This document shows, piece after piece, positions 10,353 through 23,825 of a stretch of 64,000 nt of DNA. This DNA is from Arachis hypogaea (lineage: Eukaryota > Streptophyta > Magnoliopsida > Fabales > Fabaceae). The DNA is taken from contig NC_092050.1 of the NCBI RefSeq assembly GCF_003086295.3, positions 157,176,699 through 157,240,698 of the forward strand, written 5' to 3'. Position 1 is the first letter of the stretch. The number at the start of each line of letters is the position of its first letter. The position numbers and the translations under genes are program-made. Below the pieces are notes generated by a model. The model saw only the letters and a list, made by a program, of their open reading frames with translations, had not been told where the DNA came from and searched no databases.

Positions 10353-13352
10353 TAATTATACACGGTAATAATTAGCAAATATTTTCAATGGAAATACTTG
10401 CTAGTTACCACAATTAGGTAAAATTTATGCCATTATATTTTATTAATCTTTATGATTAATTCAATAGAAATACTTACTTAATATATATGTTATCGACATT
10501 AATTATATGCCAATAATTTTAGGAAAGAGTTAAAAGAGGAGATATATAAATATATATAATATTATTACTATATAGGAAGCATACATAAATTGTTAATTTT
10601 TTTTTATTATATTATACAACTTAAAATTATAGTATCATATTATTATTAATTCTAGATACTTGCTATAATTATATCAAATTCAATTATGACTCTAAATAAA
10701 TAAAATAGATAACATTCAATTTTTTTTCATTCAATATTTACTGTAAATATAAAAAGTAAAATAATTAATGAAAAATATGAGCAGAAAATAAAAAAATATT
10801 AATTAAAATTCAATTTTGTTATCTGATTAATCTTGTGTCTATACGATATAAATTTACGAAAATATTATGAATCACAATATTTTTTATTCTACAAAAAATA
10901 CTATATGTAGCTTTTAGTAATATAAAAATAATTATAAGAATTAATTATTGATATTGATATTGATATTAATTACAATTGATTATTGATACCCTAATTTTTT
11001 AGAAATATATTCTATTTTTTTAAAATATAATGCATGTACCGTGTAGACCTTATTATTATTATTATTATTAATATTATTATTATTATTATTATTATCCACT
11101 GATTGATATCAAATTAAATGGGTCACTATTAACGTGTGTATCAACTATCTCCTAATAAAATTATTGCACTTGAATGAGAATTAGAATTATATTAATTGAT
11201 ATAATTAGAATGATTAAAAATATCGATTATTGATAAGTAGTTTAATAACGCATTGAATATTGATTTGATATAATTATAATGAAAATATTTTTTTAAATTG
11301 ATATAATCATGCAATATTCATGAGCTAATTGTAATATAATTAGAATAAATTTATTTGAGAAAAAAAAGAGTTCATGTGTAATTTTCAGAAATTATAATAA
11401 TTTTTTTATTTATATATACGTATATATTAATTTTGTTAAATAATTCTCTCTCTCTATATATATATTATGGTAGTTTTTCTTAATATATATACACATAAAT
11501 AAGTATATACATATACATAAATAAAAAATATATGAATTATATTTTATTAAACTCTGTTACCAATTATTAAAAATATTTAAATCATATATATTAATTATTT
11601 TTTGTTATAATTATTTCGTTATATATATATGATTATTTTTTATTCTACAATCGTGCAATAATTTTTTTATTTTTTATATCCATATATATTCCTCAATTCC
11701 GGCCCCATTCATACGCATATTAACAATTTTTTTTCTAATAGTGATGTTTTAATTTTTAATTTTTCTTTTTTTCACATATCTTTCCCCTTTTTTAAATAGT
11801 GATGTTTTAATATTTCTTTTTTTAAATATATTTTTCATAATAATTACATTACTAAATAAAAAAAAGGTGATACATATATCCAAGAAAGAAAATAAACTTA
11901 AAAATTAGAAAAAATGTATATTAAAAAATATAAAAATAATATATTCAAAAAGAATAGTCCTAATGTATAAATTGAGTCAACAATTTAAAATTTTCTAAAA
12001 CTAATTTAATCAAATACCAATATTAGAAACAAATTACTTAAATAATATTTAATCTATTCTAGTCCTTAGACACGTATAGATTAGAGTCATTCTCGTAACG
12101 ACAACCAACTGAAACAACATCGTAAGTTCGAACATTTAGAATTCGTACAAAGTCAAACCATTCCCTTGTTCTTTGAAAACCTTCTGTATCCCTGATATAG
12201 TTGAATCGCAATTTCTTTTATGGAAAAAGAGTTACAGTTGTGGCTTTGATGTGTTGGAGGTCAAAATTCAGAAGTCATCACTATTTATATCTGAGTATGA
12301 CACCCATTAAACCCTAAAGGTAAAATAAAATAGTATCTCTGGTTTTAATCTCATTTAATTCTAAATCTAAAGTAATAATGACTTATTTAATTCAGCAGTT
12401 ATGATAATAAATGAGATGACCATTATATAAATCATTTAATGTAAAATAGCTTAATTTGCGATTATAATTAATATATATATTATCCATAAATAGACTAGAA
12501 AATAATAATTTCGTAACAAAATAATCATTCAATTTGAATTATAATTAATTGATTGATAGAAATTATAATAAATTGTATGATATTTAAATAATTAACTAAA
12601 TCAATTAGTTGATATAATTAATTTATTATAATAAATTAAATTTAATGAGTTAAAAGAAATAAATCAAAAAATACCATCAGAAACATGCCACGACAATTTT
12701 ATCATTAAATGTAAAAATTTAATTTTTATATAATAAAATAAATATTTACAGATTATTATATTAAACACAGATTAAAAAAATACACTAAACAAAATAAAAG
12801 CATCAATGGTAAAATATAACCTAAAAAGTCACTTTAATTCAAAAAGAATCTGTGATGAATTATAATAAATCTATATATGAAAAGTAAAAGTAAAATAAAT
12901 AATTAAAAATAAAGTAAAAAAAAAGTAAAATAAGATAGAAAAAATAATGTGTGGAGTAGATAAAAAATGTATTGTAATAGAAGATTAATATAATTAATTA
13001 ATACAAAGGATGAAAGAGAAAAATCAAAATACGATCTTATTTAAAAAAATTTAAAAAAAAAACATTTTAAAGAAGAACCTATTAATCAACTTTTATAAAA
13101 ATATTACAAAAATTTAAATTATCTTTAAATAAAATAATAATACCCTTAAGAATTCTTAATCAAAAAAAATAAAAAATAATATAAAACAAAATCATATAAA
13201 AATATTAGGAAAATTAAGATAAAAAAACAAAAATAAAAAATTACAAATAATTAGTTATAAACTTATAATGAATTTGGTTTAATGAAACAAACAAAATTTA
13301 AAATAATTTGATATTAATTCTAATTAAATTAAATATTTAAAATTATGATTAA

Positions 13353-16300
13353 TGTAACACCTTAACTTCTAGCACGTCATGATCGTACTAAGGGTAAGGC
13401 GTTACGACTCTAGTTTCCTTTTATTAGCTATTTAATATTGAGCCTCTACACGTTAACTGATCGATAGATTTTAAGAAAAACGAAATTCCTTTTAAATTGT
13501 ATATACTTCAGCTCAACTATGTCAGATAAACATATACTCACATAATTAATATTAATACATAATAATTATTCATACAAGACTTAAATACAAACCTACCCCT
13601 CTGTAAAAATACAACACTTTACAACATCAAGGGCGAGGGAAATAAACCCAAAAGCAACTAGCCAAACAAGCCTTCTATTCGTCCGTAGCTTTTCAATTAG
13701 CCATCCTGTCCGTACCTCTGAAAATATTTTTTTAAAAACTTTGGGGTGAGAACAAAGCCACACGTTCTCAGTAGGGAACGTGAATGCCGCAATAAACAGA
13801 GTAAATACAAATAGCTAGTTCATATCACAAAAACAATTTCACTTAAAACAGTTTTAAATTCCTTTCTTTAAATCACGTTACTTACACAAAAATCCAGTCA
13901 CATTAACAGTTCCTTATCCATAAACAACATTCCTAAATACATTATTAAGACTACAACACAAGTAAAATATTCATCAAGCACACAAGCAAATCACCAAAAC
14001 AACAGTTCAATCACAAATGAACAATAAAGCAAACGCAATCAAATGTAAATGCGCAAACAAGATGATGCATGCCTGTTCCTAGCGCAGGCCATGAGCTCAT
14101 GCGTCGGTTGTCTACCCGCAACCCGACGTTACTCAGAGTGAACCCCGAATATGGTCTCTTTACTGTGTCAATTAGGCCTCATTATAATAACAGTTCAATG
14201 TGTATCACAGTAAGGAACAATGCTATCAATTAGGCGAATATTCCCGCATTAGCAATCTCAAGCTATCAGTTAGGCGGGCCCTTTTGCATTAGCAGTTTGG
14301 CACAAAAGCCCAATCAATATAATTCTCAACTTTTATTTCATTCCTTGTTCCTCATTCTTTTTCTTTCCCTTTAAGTATCTTTTCCATCCTTTATTTCTTA
14401 CTTTCTTTCCTTTCCATTATGCCTCCGCATCGTCTTACAACTAAACACACCTCCACATCACCAAGTAGCTAAAAGTACCTCCACATCACCATAAAACTAG
14501 GCGTACCTCCGCATCACCATTTAACTTTAAACGTTTCCTAGGGATAACTTACACACTTTTGTTTAACTAGGTTCATACATTCTGCTAAATTTGGACATAT
14601 CCTTTAGGTCTAAGCCAAGTTTCACCACGTTTGAATTAGAATTGAATTAGATAGCTAACTTAATAAAATCTGTTGCTGCACTAAAGGGAATTTAGAAAAA
14701 AATACAGCAAGCAGTTCTGTTTTTAATAAATCTGTAATAAATTCAATTCTAATCCATTACTTCTAAATTTTGGTGAGGATATACTTAACACTCATAAGTT
14801 TTAGGACAAATAAATTTCAGATCCATAGCATCTCGTTTGGTTAATTAAAAGTCAGTTGGAAGTGCTGCCCTATTTCTTTAAATTAGTTCTGAATTTCCTG
14901 CAAACAGCCCAACTTCCAAGAGACATAACTAACTTTACAAAATAGAAATGAATGTGAAATTTATACTCACTTAAAATAGACTGATATATCTTTAAAACCC
15001 TTTTGAAAGCAACTCAAAATTCCAAATAATCAAAAGTTATAGCGTCTGAAAGTTGGTACTGCAAAACCAGAAAACCAGAAAATTCTGCAGCAACCACTAA
15101 ACTTCAAAAATTCATATCTTCCAAACCACTTGGCCAAATTCCCTGAAATTTTTATGGAGAAATCTTGACTTCTTGAAGTTTGACAGAAAAATAATTTGGA
15201 TAAAGAATTATGTCTAGATCGCTCCCAGTTTTTATTTTAAGCTGCTGCCAATTATGCAGAAAATTCTGCATTAAGTAATTTTAACAACCCTTCATACCAT
15301 ATTTTATATTCAAGCCTAAAATTCCTCTAAAACCATAATTCTAACTTTCTTTAAACTAACAAAATTTGCCCAAGAATGCTTAATTCAATATATCACCACT
15401 TCACATTATAGGTGCAACGTGATCATATTATCAGAGCATCCATTCTTTAGCATCTCATCTATCACAATATATCTCAAGTTATGATTCATCAAATAAATTT
15501 CCAGCAGCCATCTCAATATTCCATACTCAAAATCATCATCAACAAGTACTAACATCATGTATCACTTCAAAACACACAACATCATCAATAATTACTACAT
15601 GAAATCATTGAACCAATCACCAATCACAGCTATGATTCAACTCAATTCCAACAATTATTCACACAAAGAAGCCATAAACTATTTGCAATTACTCATTTAA
15701 TGTTATTGGCGTTCATACTTTAAAACCTTTATTTTTAAAACAAGCCCCCTACCTTGATTTGTCGAACCCGTAGGAACTAACCGCGATAATCCCCTTTCTT
15801 TATCCCTTAATTTTCAACAGCGGCAGCAACCCTTAATGCAGCCAGAGCAGCGGCAGTAGCCTCAACTCCTTCAAGGCAGCAACAGCGACAACCGCACCAA
15901 CTATGATTGTCCCGGAGATGCATTAGCAATGAAGGTTTCGGAAATCGAAAAAAGTGGAATTAGAACAAGGAGCATGTTCGTCAAATCGAGAAATAGTGGC
16001 AGCAGCTAAACGGTGACAAGAATGGTGACTCCATGGTGGCGTGCAACTCGCCAGCAGCCGTTGCAGTGGCGGAGGTCCCCCTTCTCTCCCGTCACGTCAC
16101 TCCTTCTCTTTCTCCCCTGTTCATCCGCGACGGTGATGGCTAGGGCTTCTCCCAGCAATGGCTCCTCCGACGATAATGGTTCCATCGACGGCAGCGGCGG
16201 CGAGAAAGCACGATGGCGATGCGACAGCGTCACGGCTCCACGATGGAATGGCGAGCTCGATAGTGACGATGGTCTTCGCACAGCAACGGCGCGCCTTTCC

Positions 16301-16450
16301 TCTGGCTCTCCTCCGCGAACTCGCTCTCTCCTCCGGCGTCACCCTTCCTCTCCTCCCCTCTCTTCCCGCGGCTCTGGTTCCTCACTCTCAATCCCTCCTC
16401 GTTTCTTCCTTCTGATTTCTTCCTTTCTTTCTGCGTGGGTGTGGGTGGGA
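13353..16450 (-). repeat. Large non-coding LTR-like repeat block
   Basis: The left edge is TGTAACACCT followed by GGTAAGGCGTTACGAC, which resembles long LTRs or related non-coding repeats common in legume genomes (memory, not a search). The interior is less AT-rich than its flanks, has no long frame of known type, and includes locally repeated phrases such as CAATTAGGC and CTCCGCATCACCAT. The right end (15780-16450) becomes GC-rich, and open frames there on both strands are compositional. Read on the minus strand, the GC-rich part would be a leader. The right boundary is uncertain. Confidence 0.4.
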
Positions 16451-16454
16451 TAAA

Positions 16455-17982
16455 AGAAAAAAGGAATTAATCGATAATTAATTTTAATTGATATAACTCA
16501 TTTCGCTATACTTTCTAAATAAATAATTAAAAATGCACGTCTCAATTTTTTGTTAAAATAGAATAAAATAAAATATATAAATTGAGTAGATATAAATCTG
16601 AAAATTATAAAATTTTATCAACAACTCAAATAAATTAGTACTATAAAACTAAATTTAATGTTATTTTTAAAAATAATTACTGATCTTTTATTCTTTTAAT
16701 TATTAATAATTTAAATAAAGTAATACCCTATAACTTATTTTGTTATCTATTTTAAGTTATTACTAACATTCTATTTTTCTAATTATTTGCTTGTCTTATT
16801 TATCATTTATGCTTTCAATCAATTATATTAATAAACAAATAAACTAAATTAACTCCGGTTATACTTTGACTATTCAACAATTCAACATAATCTTTTTAAT
16901 TTGGATTAACTACTAACGATAGAAAATAAAAATTTTAGAGTAATTCAATATTATGAACATTAATTATTATTGTGAAATAACCTAAAATCATAATGCAGTT
17001 TATTTTTAAAGAAATAATCAAGTATTATTGTTAATTATAAAATAACCTAAAATCATAATGTATTTTATTTTTAAAGAAACAATCATCCATTAATATCTAT
17101 AAATAGAAACTATCGTGCTTTGGTTAAAAATATGAGGGATTAATTACTATTCATTATTAGTAATATATTGATTATATCAAAAATTAAAAATATAATTTTT
17201 CGCATTTATACCATTAGAAGCATTACCATCATGAGTAAAATTTTGTCAAAAAAAACATATATAAAAAATTATTGTTAGAATTTAATAATTTTTCATGCCT
17301 GACAATAATTATCTATAAAAAAACATATATATCCTGAAAAATTAGTAAATAAATTTATTCTTTTTGTCTTATTTTCACATTAAATATTTTTTTGTTCTGT
17401 CTTTTTTAATTGTTATTACGTTATTAGAATTGTTAAATAATATTAAAAAAATTCTTTAAAAGTAGAAATAGCGATGACACCTTAAATAATTAATTTAATA
17501 GAATTAAATTTAAACAAATAATAAGATGATTCAATCAATTATACAAATAATAGCATATTTATAAATATTAATAATAAAAATAGTCTCACTAATGTAAATA
17601 ATCAATACTATAGATATATATAAAAAAATAACTAATTACATAATTGCATAATTTTCAAGGTCTTATATATAGTTAAATCTAATGGACAAATAAAAAAATA
17701 TTTATATGATAATGTCCTAATATTTTAGCATACTATAAATCATATTATAAATTTATATATCATATTATAATTTTAAGTCAACTCCTTAAACACATTATAA
17801 CATAAACCATCTAAAAAGATACACCAAATTAATGAATATCACATGAGTCACAACATATACTCTAAAGTGTCACGATATTTAAAATAAAAAGAGTATCAAT
17901 ACAGAGAAATCAATGAATATAACTAAAATAAAGAGCAATAAAGAGATACACAAAAAAAAAATAAAGAGAATAAATAAAAGCG

Positions 17983-18027
<45 letters not shown>

Positions 18028-18280
18028 TTGAATAAAATAGAATTTTTCAAAACAAAATTATAGTAAAATTATTTAAAAATAACGTAAAGATGACACATCT
18101 TTTTTGTTAATCAGAAGCTAAAAGAAAAAAATTATGTGCCTAATAATAAGCAATTAAAATAAACAAAGCTAAAAAAATTATGCGCCTAATAATAAGCAAT
18201 TAAAATAAACAAAAATTAAAAAAATGAAATATATGAATAAAGATAAAAGAAACAAAAATTAAATAAATGATAAAAATTTT
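16455..18280. other. AT-rich region with short local duplications
   Basis: No genes are supportable. An (AT)n tract lies at 17985-18025. Two ~50-bp near-copies around ATAACCTAAAATCATAATG lie at about 16977 and 17040, and two around GCCTAATAATAAGCAATTAA at about 18137 and 18184. Confidence 0.6.
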
Positions 18281-18282
18281 AC

Positions 18283-18285
<3 letters not shown>

Positions 18286-18369
<84 letters not shown>
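18286..18369. repeat. (GA)n microsatellite, copy 1
   Basis: A run of about 84 bp of GA, followed by about 165 bp of AT-rich sequence that is repeated after copy 2. Confidence 0.95.
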
Positions 18370-18372
<3 letters not shown>

Positions 18373-18534
18373 ATGAATGAGTAAAAAATATTTGATCTTG
18401 TATAAATAGATGGTATTGAGAAAATTAAACTAATTAATATAATTAACCAAATTAATTAATTGATATAATTAATTATAATTAATCAATTCATATAAATTAT
18501 AATAAATGGTAAGATTTAAATGTTTAATCAATAC

Positions 18535-18700
<166 letters not shown>

Positions 18701-18869
18701 ATGAATGAGTAAAAAATATTTGATCTTGTATAAATAGATGGTATTGAGAAAATTAAACTAATTAATATAATTAACCAAATTAATTAATTGATATAATTAA
18801 TTATAATTAATCAATTCATATAAATTATAATAAATGGTAAGATTTAAATGTTTAATCAAATTAATTAAT

Positions 18870-19630
18870 TGATATAATTAATTAATTATAATTGATTTGC
18901 TTTAACCAATTAAATAAAATAAACCAGGAAACACCTCATGAGCATGCCACATCAATTCCATCATTAAGTGCAAAAACTCAATTTTTATATAATAAAATAG
19001 ATAGATAGATAGAATAGATAGATAATAAAAATAATTTCTTAAACTAGTATAATTATATATTATTTATTAAATATTAATTGTAATATTGTAATATAATTAT
19101 AATAAAGATATTTTTCTAAAATAAATTTATTCAGAGAAATATAAATTGGTTATTAATAACCGCCGCCATTATCATATAATTATTATTATATTATTATTAT
19201 TGTTATTATTATTATTATTATTATTATTAAAATAATTAAAAATGTTTTCGATTGATAATTGATAAGTAGTTTAATAATGTATTAAATATTGATTTTATAT
19301 AACTATAATAAAGATATTTTCCTAAATTAGTATAATTATGCATTATTACTTAAATGCTAATTATAGTATAATTACAATAAAGATATTTTTATAAAATAAA
19401 CTTAAAAGAGAAAATAGTGCATTCATTTTGGCGGAAAAATAGATTCACGAGGAATCGACACCTCACTTCCATTAGTCGGGAGAAAACTCAGTTTTAGACT
19501 TTTAGTATTCGGCTAATTAAAATAGTTTATATACGGATAATTTAAAATTATAACTTCAATTTTAAATTATAATTACCCGTGTAGTATTATTTCAATTGAA
19601 ATAATAATATAAGATTTTATATATGGGTTA

Positions 19631-19684
<54 letters not shown>

Positions 19685-19879
19685 GATAATGAATAAGAAC
19701 TAGAATTATATCAATATTTTTAAAATTAATATAATTAAAATGATTAAAAATATTTAAAATCAATGTGCGATATTAATATTATAAGATTTGATCATTTTAT
19801 GATTAGAATCAAATATTCTTATCATGATTACCACGATCGGTGCTATTATCATATTATTATCATATATTATTATTATTAC

Positions 19880-19911
<32 letters not shown>

Positions 19912-20870
19912 AAATGATTAAAAATATTTTTAATTAATAATTGATAAGTAGTTTAATAATGCATTAAATATTGATTTGATATAATTATAATAAAGATATA
20001 TTCTTAAATTAGTATAATTATATATTATTCATTAAATATTAATTATAATATAATTATAATAAAGATATTTTTTATAAAATAATTTAGAATAGAGAAAAGT
20101 GCATTCAATTTGGAGGGAAAACAGAGTCATGAGAGATCGACATGTCACCTTTATTAGGTGGGGAAAAATCCAATTTTAATAGATTAAGTAGATGAGTAGA
20201 TTCTAATAAACGTATACAATGACACTAGAGATTAAACTTTGTACAATTTTCTATAATAAATTTTTTGACCAATAACTTTAACATTTGTTCTAATTAAATC
20301 TTAAAAAAAAAAAACTCAACAAAGGTTGATCTTAACAGATACATGATTAAATTGATATTTATATATTAGACGAAGCCTTGAAAACTTAACCATCAAATAA
20401 ATTGAATTTGGAAAAAAAAAATATCAAACCAAAATTTCCAATTTTAGTTAATTCAGTTGTTATAGTATCTCATTTCAAATTAAATCTATTATTTTTTGAA
20501 AAAACAACACAAGATACAAAAAAAAAATTATCTATTGTAGGTTTTGTCCTATTGCAGATCATGAGTTTATATGTCAGTTATCTACTCGTTTTTAATATTA
20601 TGCGACACAAATTTTGGATATGACTTTTTAGAATTGTTCACATTACAACATTTTATTTGTCTTCAGTGGCTCTCTAAAATAAGTCAAAGTACTCTCGCGA
20701 TTATTATCTCAGCCTGAAAGTCTAAACAACAATTACTGTTTTTTGTAAGCGATCTTCAACTTACAAATTCCATTTTCTTAACCCTTTAGGATTAATAATT
20801 CCGCCTTTATAAATATCATTTATTTTTTCTCTTGTATTAATATTTTCACTTAATATTCCTAGTCTTTGTT
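18870..20870. repeat. AT-rich region with repeated ~170-bp modules and ATT microsatellites
   Basis: (ATT)n tracts lie at about 19185-19230, 19631-19684 and 19868-19908. A module containing AATTGATAAGTAGTTTAATA recurs at about 19250 and 19940 (and diverged near 11227), each followed by homologous AT-rich sequence. Segments near 19420-19490 and 20100-20180 also resemble each other. No coding sequence is supported. Confidence 0.6.
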
Positions 20871-20874
20871 AGCA

Positions 20875-20882
20875 CTACAAAC
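20875..20882. repeat. Target site duplication, left copy
   Basis: CTACAAAC directly before the hAT left terminus, identical to 22616-22623. Confidence 0.9.
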
Positions 20883-22615
20883 CATAGTTATCAAACCTGA
20901 TTCGATTCGGTCGGTTCGATCAAAAACCCGATCATCCGGTCATCTAGTCGAGTCGAGCCACTCGTCGAACCGGTTATGCATGGAATCCGACGAAACCCAG
21001 TTTGACCCGACGGGTTTACGTTAAAACTGGTAACCCAACCGGTTAATTCAACCCGGTCCGGGTCGTGCTTTTCCTTTAAAAAAAAAAAAAAAAGAAACAG
21101 CGTCGTTTGGCTTTAGATCCCCCCCCCTCCCCTTTCGACGAACCCTAATGGCTATTCCCCCTCCCCATTTCCCCTAATATGAGAAATCAAATCAATCTGA
21201 TTCCAGTGGAAGTGTGGAACCCTCCAGCGCTCGTCTCCGATCTCTCTGCTCCTTCGTTGTCGGCACTCGGCAGTCTCTCACCCTCACCTAGTCGCCCTCA
21301 CCTCGTCACTCCAACGTCTCTCCCCTCACCTCGTTACTTCGTCGCCTCTCCGCTCACCTCGTCACTCTCCGTCTCTCACGGTCACGGCCTCACCTCGTCG
21401 CTCTTTCAGTCTCTCACCTCGTCGTCGTCGTCGCGGTCCCGTAATCCTGCCCTGCGTTCACTTCGTTGGCGGCAGAAAGCTCACAGAAGACAGAAATCAA
21501 GCAGCATCTCTGCATCTGCTCCCTCGGGTCAATCGGGTGGTGGTGGTCGTCTTCTTGGTCGCGGTCTGGGAACCAGTTATCCAGGTGAGCTCCCTTCAAG
21601 TTTTTGACCCTGGTCTTTCACCAGAAATCTAGAATTGTTGAATACTGAACCTGGTGGTTATTGTTGACTGTTGTAGTTGAATTTTAGAGTTGTTGAAGCT
21701 GAGCATATTTTAGTTAGTATTATTATTGAATCTGATGATTATTACTATTGTATTTGATTTTTTAGAGTTGTTATTGAATCTGGTGGTTATTACTTTAGTT
21801 AGAATTATTGTTGAACTTGAATTTAGTGGCTGTTGATGTTGCATTTAAATTTTTGGTGTTGTTGTTTGTTGCTGGTTGCCGTGTTTTAGAGTTGCTGTGT
21901 TGTAGAGTTGCTGTGTCTTTTAGAGCTGTTGTTGTTTGTTGCTAGATTTTTTTAGAGTTGCTGTTTGTTCACTTTGTTGAATTACAAAGTCAGTGAACTT
22001 TGGGGGAATGGTGGTGGTTGCTGTGTTGTTTAAAAACTGACTTAAGTAAATCTATTGTTGCTGAAATTATTTTTAGTTTTTTTTTGCTAGAATTTTAAAA
22101 ATGTCTTTATCTCAAACACCATCAGAAACACCACCATCTCAAGAACAAGCATCATTAGCAACTCTTTCCCATGATCTTACCACTAAAAGAGTTTATAATA
22201 ATGCTATGGAAGGTATGGATGCAAATCAAAATGAGTAAAATGTTGATCAAGCTCCAAATTTGTCCTATGAAGATGTTGATGTCGACTTTGAGCTCACCCT
22301 TGGACTTAATTTAATGATTGTGTTATCTTCCACTTGCTCTTATTTAAATTGAGAACATATTTTGTACTAAAAACTAGTTTATTATCTTTTTTTTAGATTA
22401 TTAGTTATGTTTAAGACTTGATATTAGATTATTAATGTTTGTAAAGACTTGCATTTTAAGTTTTATGACATCATTTTAATTTTATTTATATAATTTTATA
22501 TTTTTTAATTATGACCGGGTTAACCGGGTGAATTAGTGACCCACCGGTTGAACCAGTAATCCAGTGACCCAGTCATATGACCGGATTGATTACCGATTCG
22601 GTTCTGATAACTATG
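20883..22615 (+). mobile_element. Complete non-autonomous hAT element (1733 bp)
   Basis: The left end starts CATAGTTATCAAACC and the right end, reverse-complemented, starts CATAGTTATCAGAACC, so the terminal inverted repeats are at least 11 bp perfect and continue imperfectly. Both flanks carry the identical 8-bp direct repeat CTACAAAC (20875-20882 and 22616-22623), the target duplication size of hAT transposons. Subterminal regions are rich in CCGGTT/AACCGG motifs, typical transposase-binding clusters. Inside is a C-rich leader (about 21120-21585) with a donor, then a short frame from 22101 reading MSLSQTPSETPPSQEQASLA that stops after 45 codons. No catalytic domain remains, so it would need transposase supplied in trans. 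Confidence 0.9.
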
Positions 22616-22623
22616 CTACAAAC
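22616..22623. repeat. Target site duplication, right copy
   Basis: CTACAAAC directly after the hAT right terminus, identical to 20875-20882. Confidence 0.9.
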
Positions 22624-22629
22624 ATTTAT

Positions 22630-23190
22630 AAACATCTTCTCGAACCTTTTTCTAAGTATTTTATAAATAAATTAGGCTATTAAATGGTTTTTTTACGTCT
22701 TTTATTATAATTATTACCCTTATACAGTTATACTCTTAAAGGGTACGTTACTTATCTCAATCTTTATTTAAATTCTTCTTATATCTTTTTTTTAAATATT
22801 ACACTTAAATATTACGTTTAATTTTAATATTTTAATTTAATCAATAAGTTTTAACTAATTATATTGTAACTTACCAACATTTAGTTAATTATCTTAGTTC
22901 CTCAATATTTTAATTAACTCTATTTTATCTCTGTGATTTTATTAAATTATACTCTTTTCTTAATTATTTTTTATGCCCCATTTTTTATTTTATTATTCAC
23001 AAAGTGAAAAAAAAATGTTTAATGCGTCCTAGGCGCCAAACGCCCGTTTTTGGTGCCCAGAATTTTCGAGTATTTAATCATTGGACTAAGTTAAATCAGC
23101 AAGAGACTTAGCAATATTTTTTAAGTTTAGTAAAAGACACAAATTTAATATTAATTTTCGAAATTATTAGGCTTATATTATAGTTTGTTT
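22630..23190. other. AT-rich intergenic sequence, nothing recognised
   Basis: No coding or structural feature supported. A short GC-richer patch near 23025-23065 is not identified. Confidence 0.5.
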
Positions 23191-23196
23191 TGTTGT

Positions 23197-23577
23197 TAGG
23201 ATTTGTTAGAAAATTTGATTTAGTTCTTGTTTATTTAGTAGTATTTTTAAGAATTTTAAATTTAAATTAAATCTGATATAATCTAATAAGATCAAATCCG
23301 ATTTAAATTAGTTATTATATATTTATAATTTTAAATTTAAATCAAATTTGATCTAATCTAATATGATCAAATCTTATTTAAATTAAGTTATCTTATCTTT
23401 AAAAGATTTAAATTAAATTATCTTATTTTATCTTTTAGGCTAGTCTATTAGAGGTCTATTTAAATATTTTGAGACCATTTAGTGAATAAAATTCGTCAGT
23501 TGCTTTATACGCATTTTTATTGTGTGATTAAGTGAGGTGAGTGATTTGCTTATGAAAAAGATTGAAAGATCTAACAC
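23197..23577 (+). repeat. Candidate solo LTR (copia-like)
   Basis: It begins TGTTAGG, has internal paired AT-rich repeats, a TATA-like TATTTAAATA at about 23458, an AATAAA at about 23487, and ends near TAACA. No matching 5-bp target duplication was found, so this is only a structural resemblance. Confidence 0.3.
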
Positions 23578-23825
23578 TAAGGTAATTATATTAGTATCCT
23601 TTTAATTTCCATTCCTCTAATTTTTTTTTTTTTGTGACTTTTTATCCCTCTAATCTAGATTGTTAAGAATAGATTCTTTGAATGTCGAAAAACTTGTAAG
23701 TAACTTAAGTTACTAAGAACAATTTTTTTAAAAGTTTAAAAAAATTCTTTATCTATCTTTTTATGTTTCTGTTATATTTTTGTGTGGTCTTTTTCTTATC
23801 TTTTATCATTGCTTGTACCTCAGAC

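Larger units (their letters stand above)
8970..13350. other. AT-rich intergenic region with microsatellites
   Basis: No coding sequence is supportable. It holds an (AT)n tract at about 10300-10347, an (ATT)n tract at about 11050-11095, AT-rich diverged repeats, and a Helitron-like end listed separately. A segment at about 11215-11350 belongs to a repeat family with further copies near 19.2-20.1 kb. A segment at about 12660-12745 resembles 18925-19000. Confidence 0.6.

Noticed and set aside
16006..16453. Overlapping GC-rich frames on both strands
   Set aside because: No domain, all frames open because of composition; treated as leader-like part of the LTR-like block.
21179..21607. 142-codon frame inside the hAT element
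   Set aside because: Low-complexity Ser/Pro translation of a C-rich leader that ends at a splice donor; no start context or domain.
23197..23577. A confident solo LTR call
   Set aside because: The ends look right but flanking 5-mers do not match, so it was kept only as a low-confidence feature.
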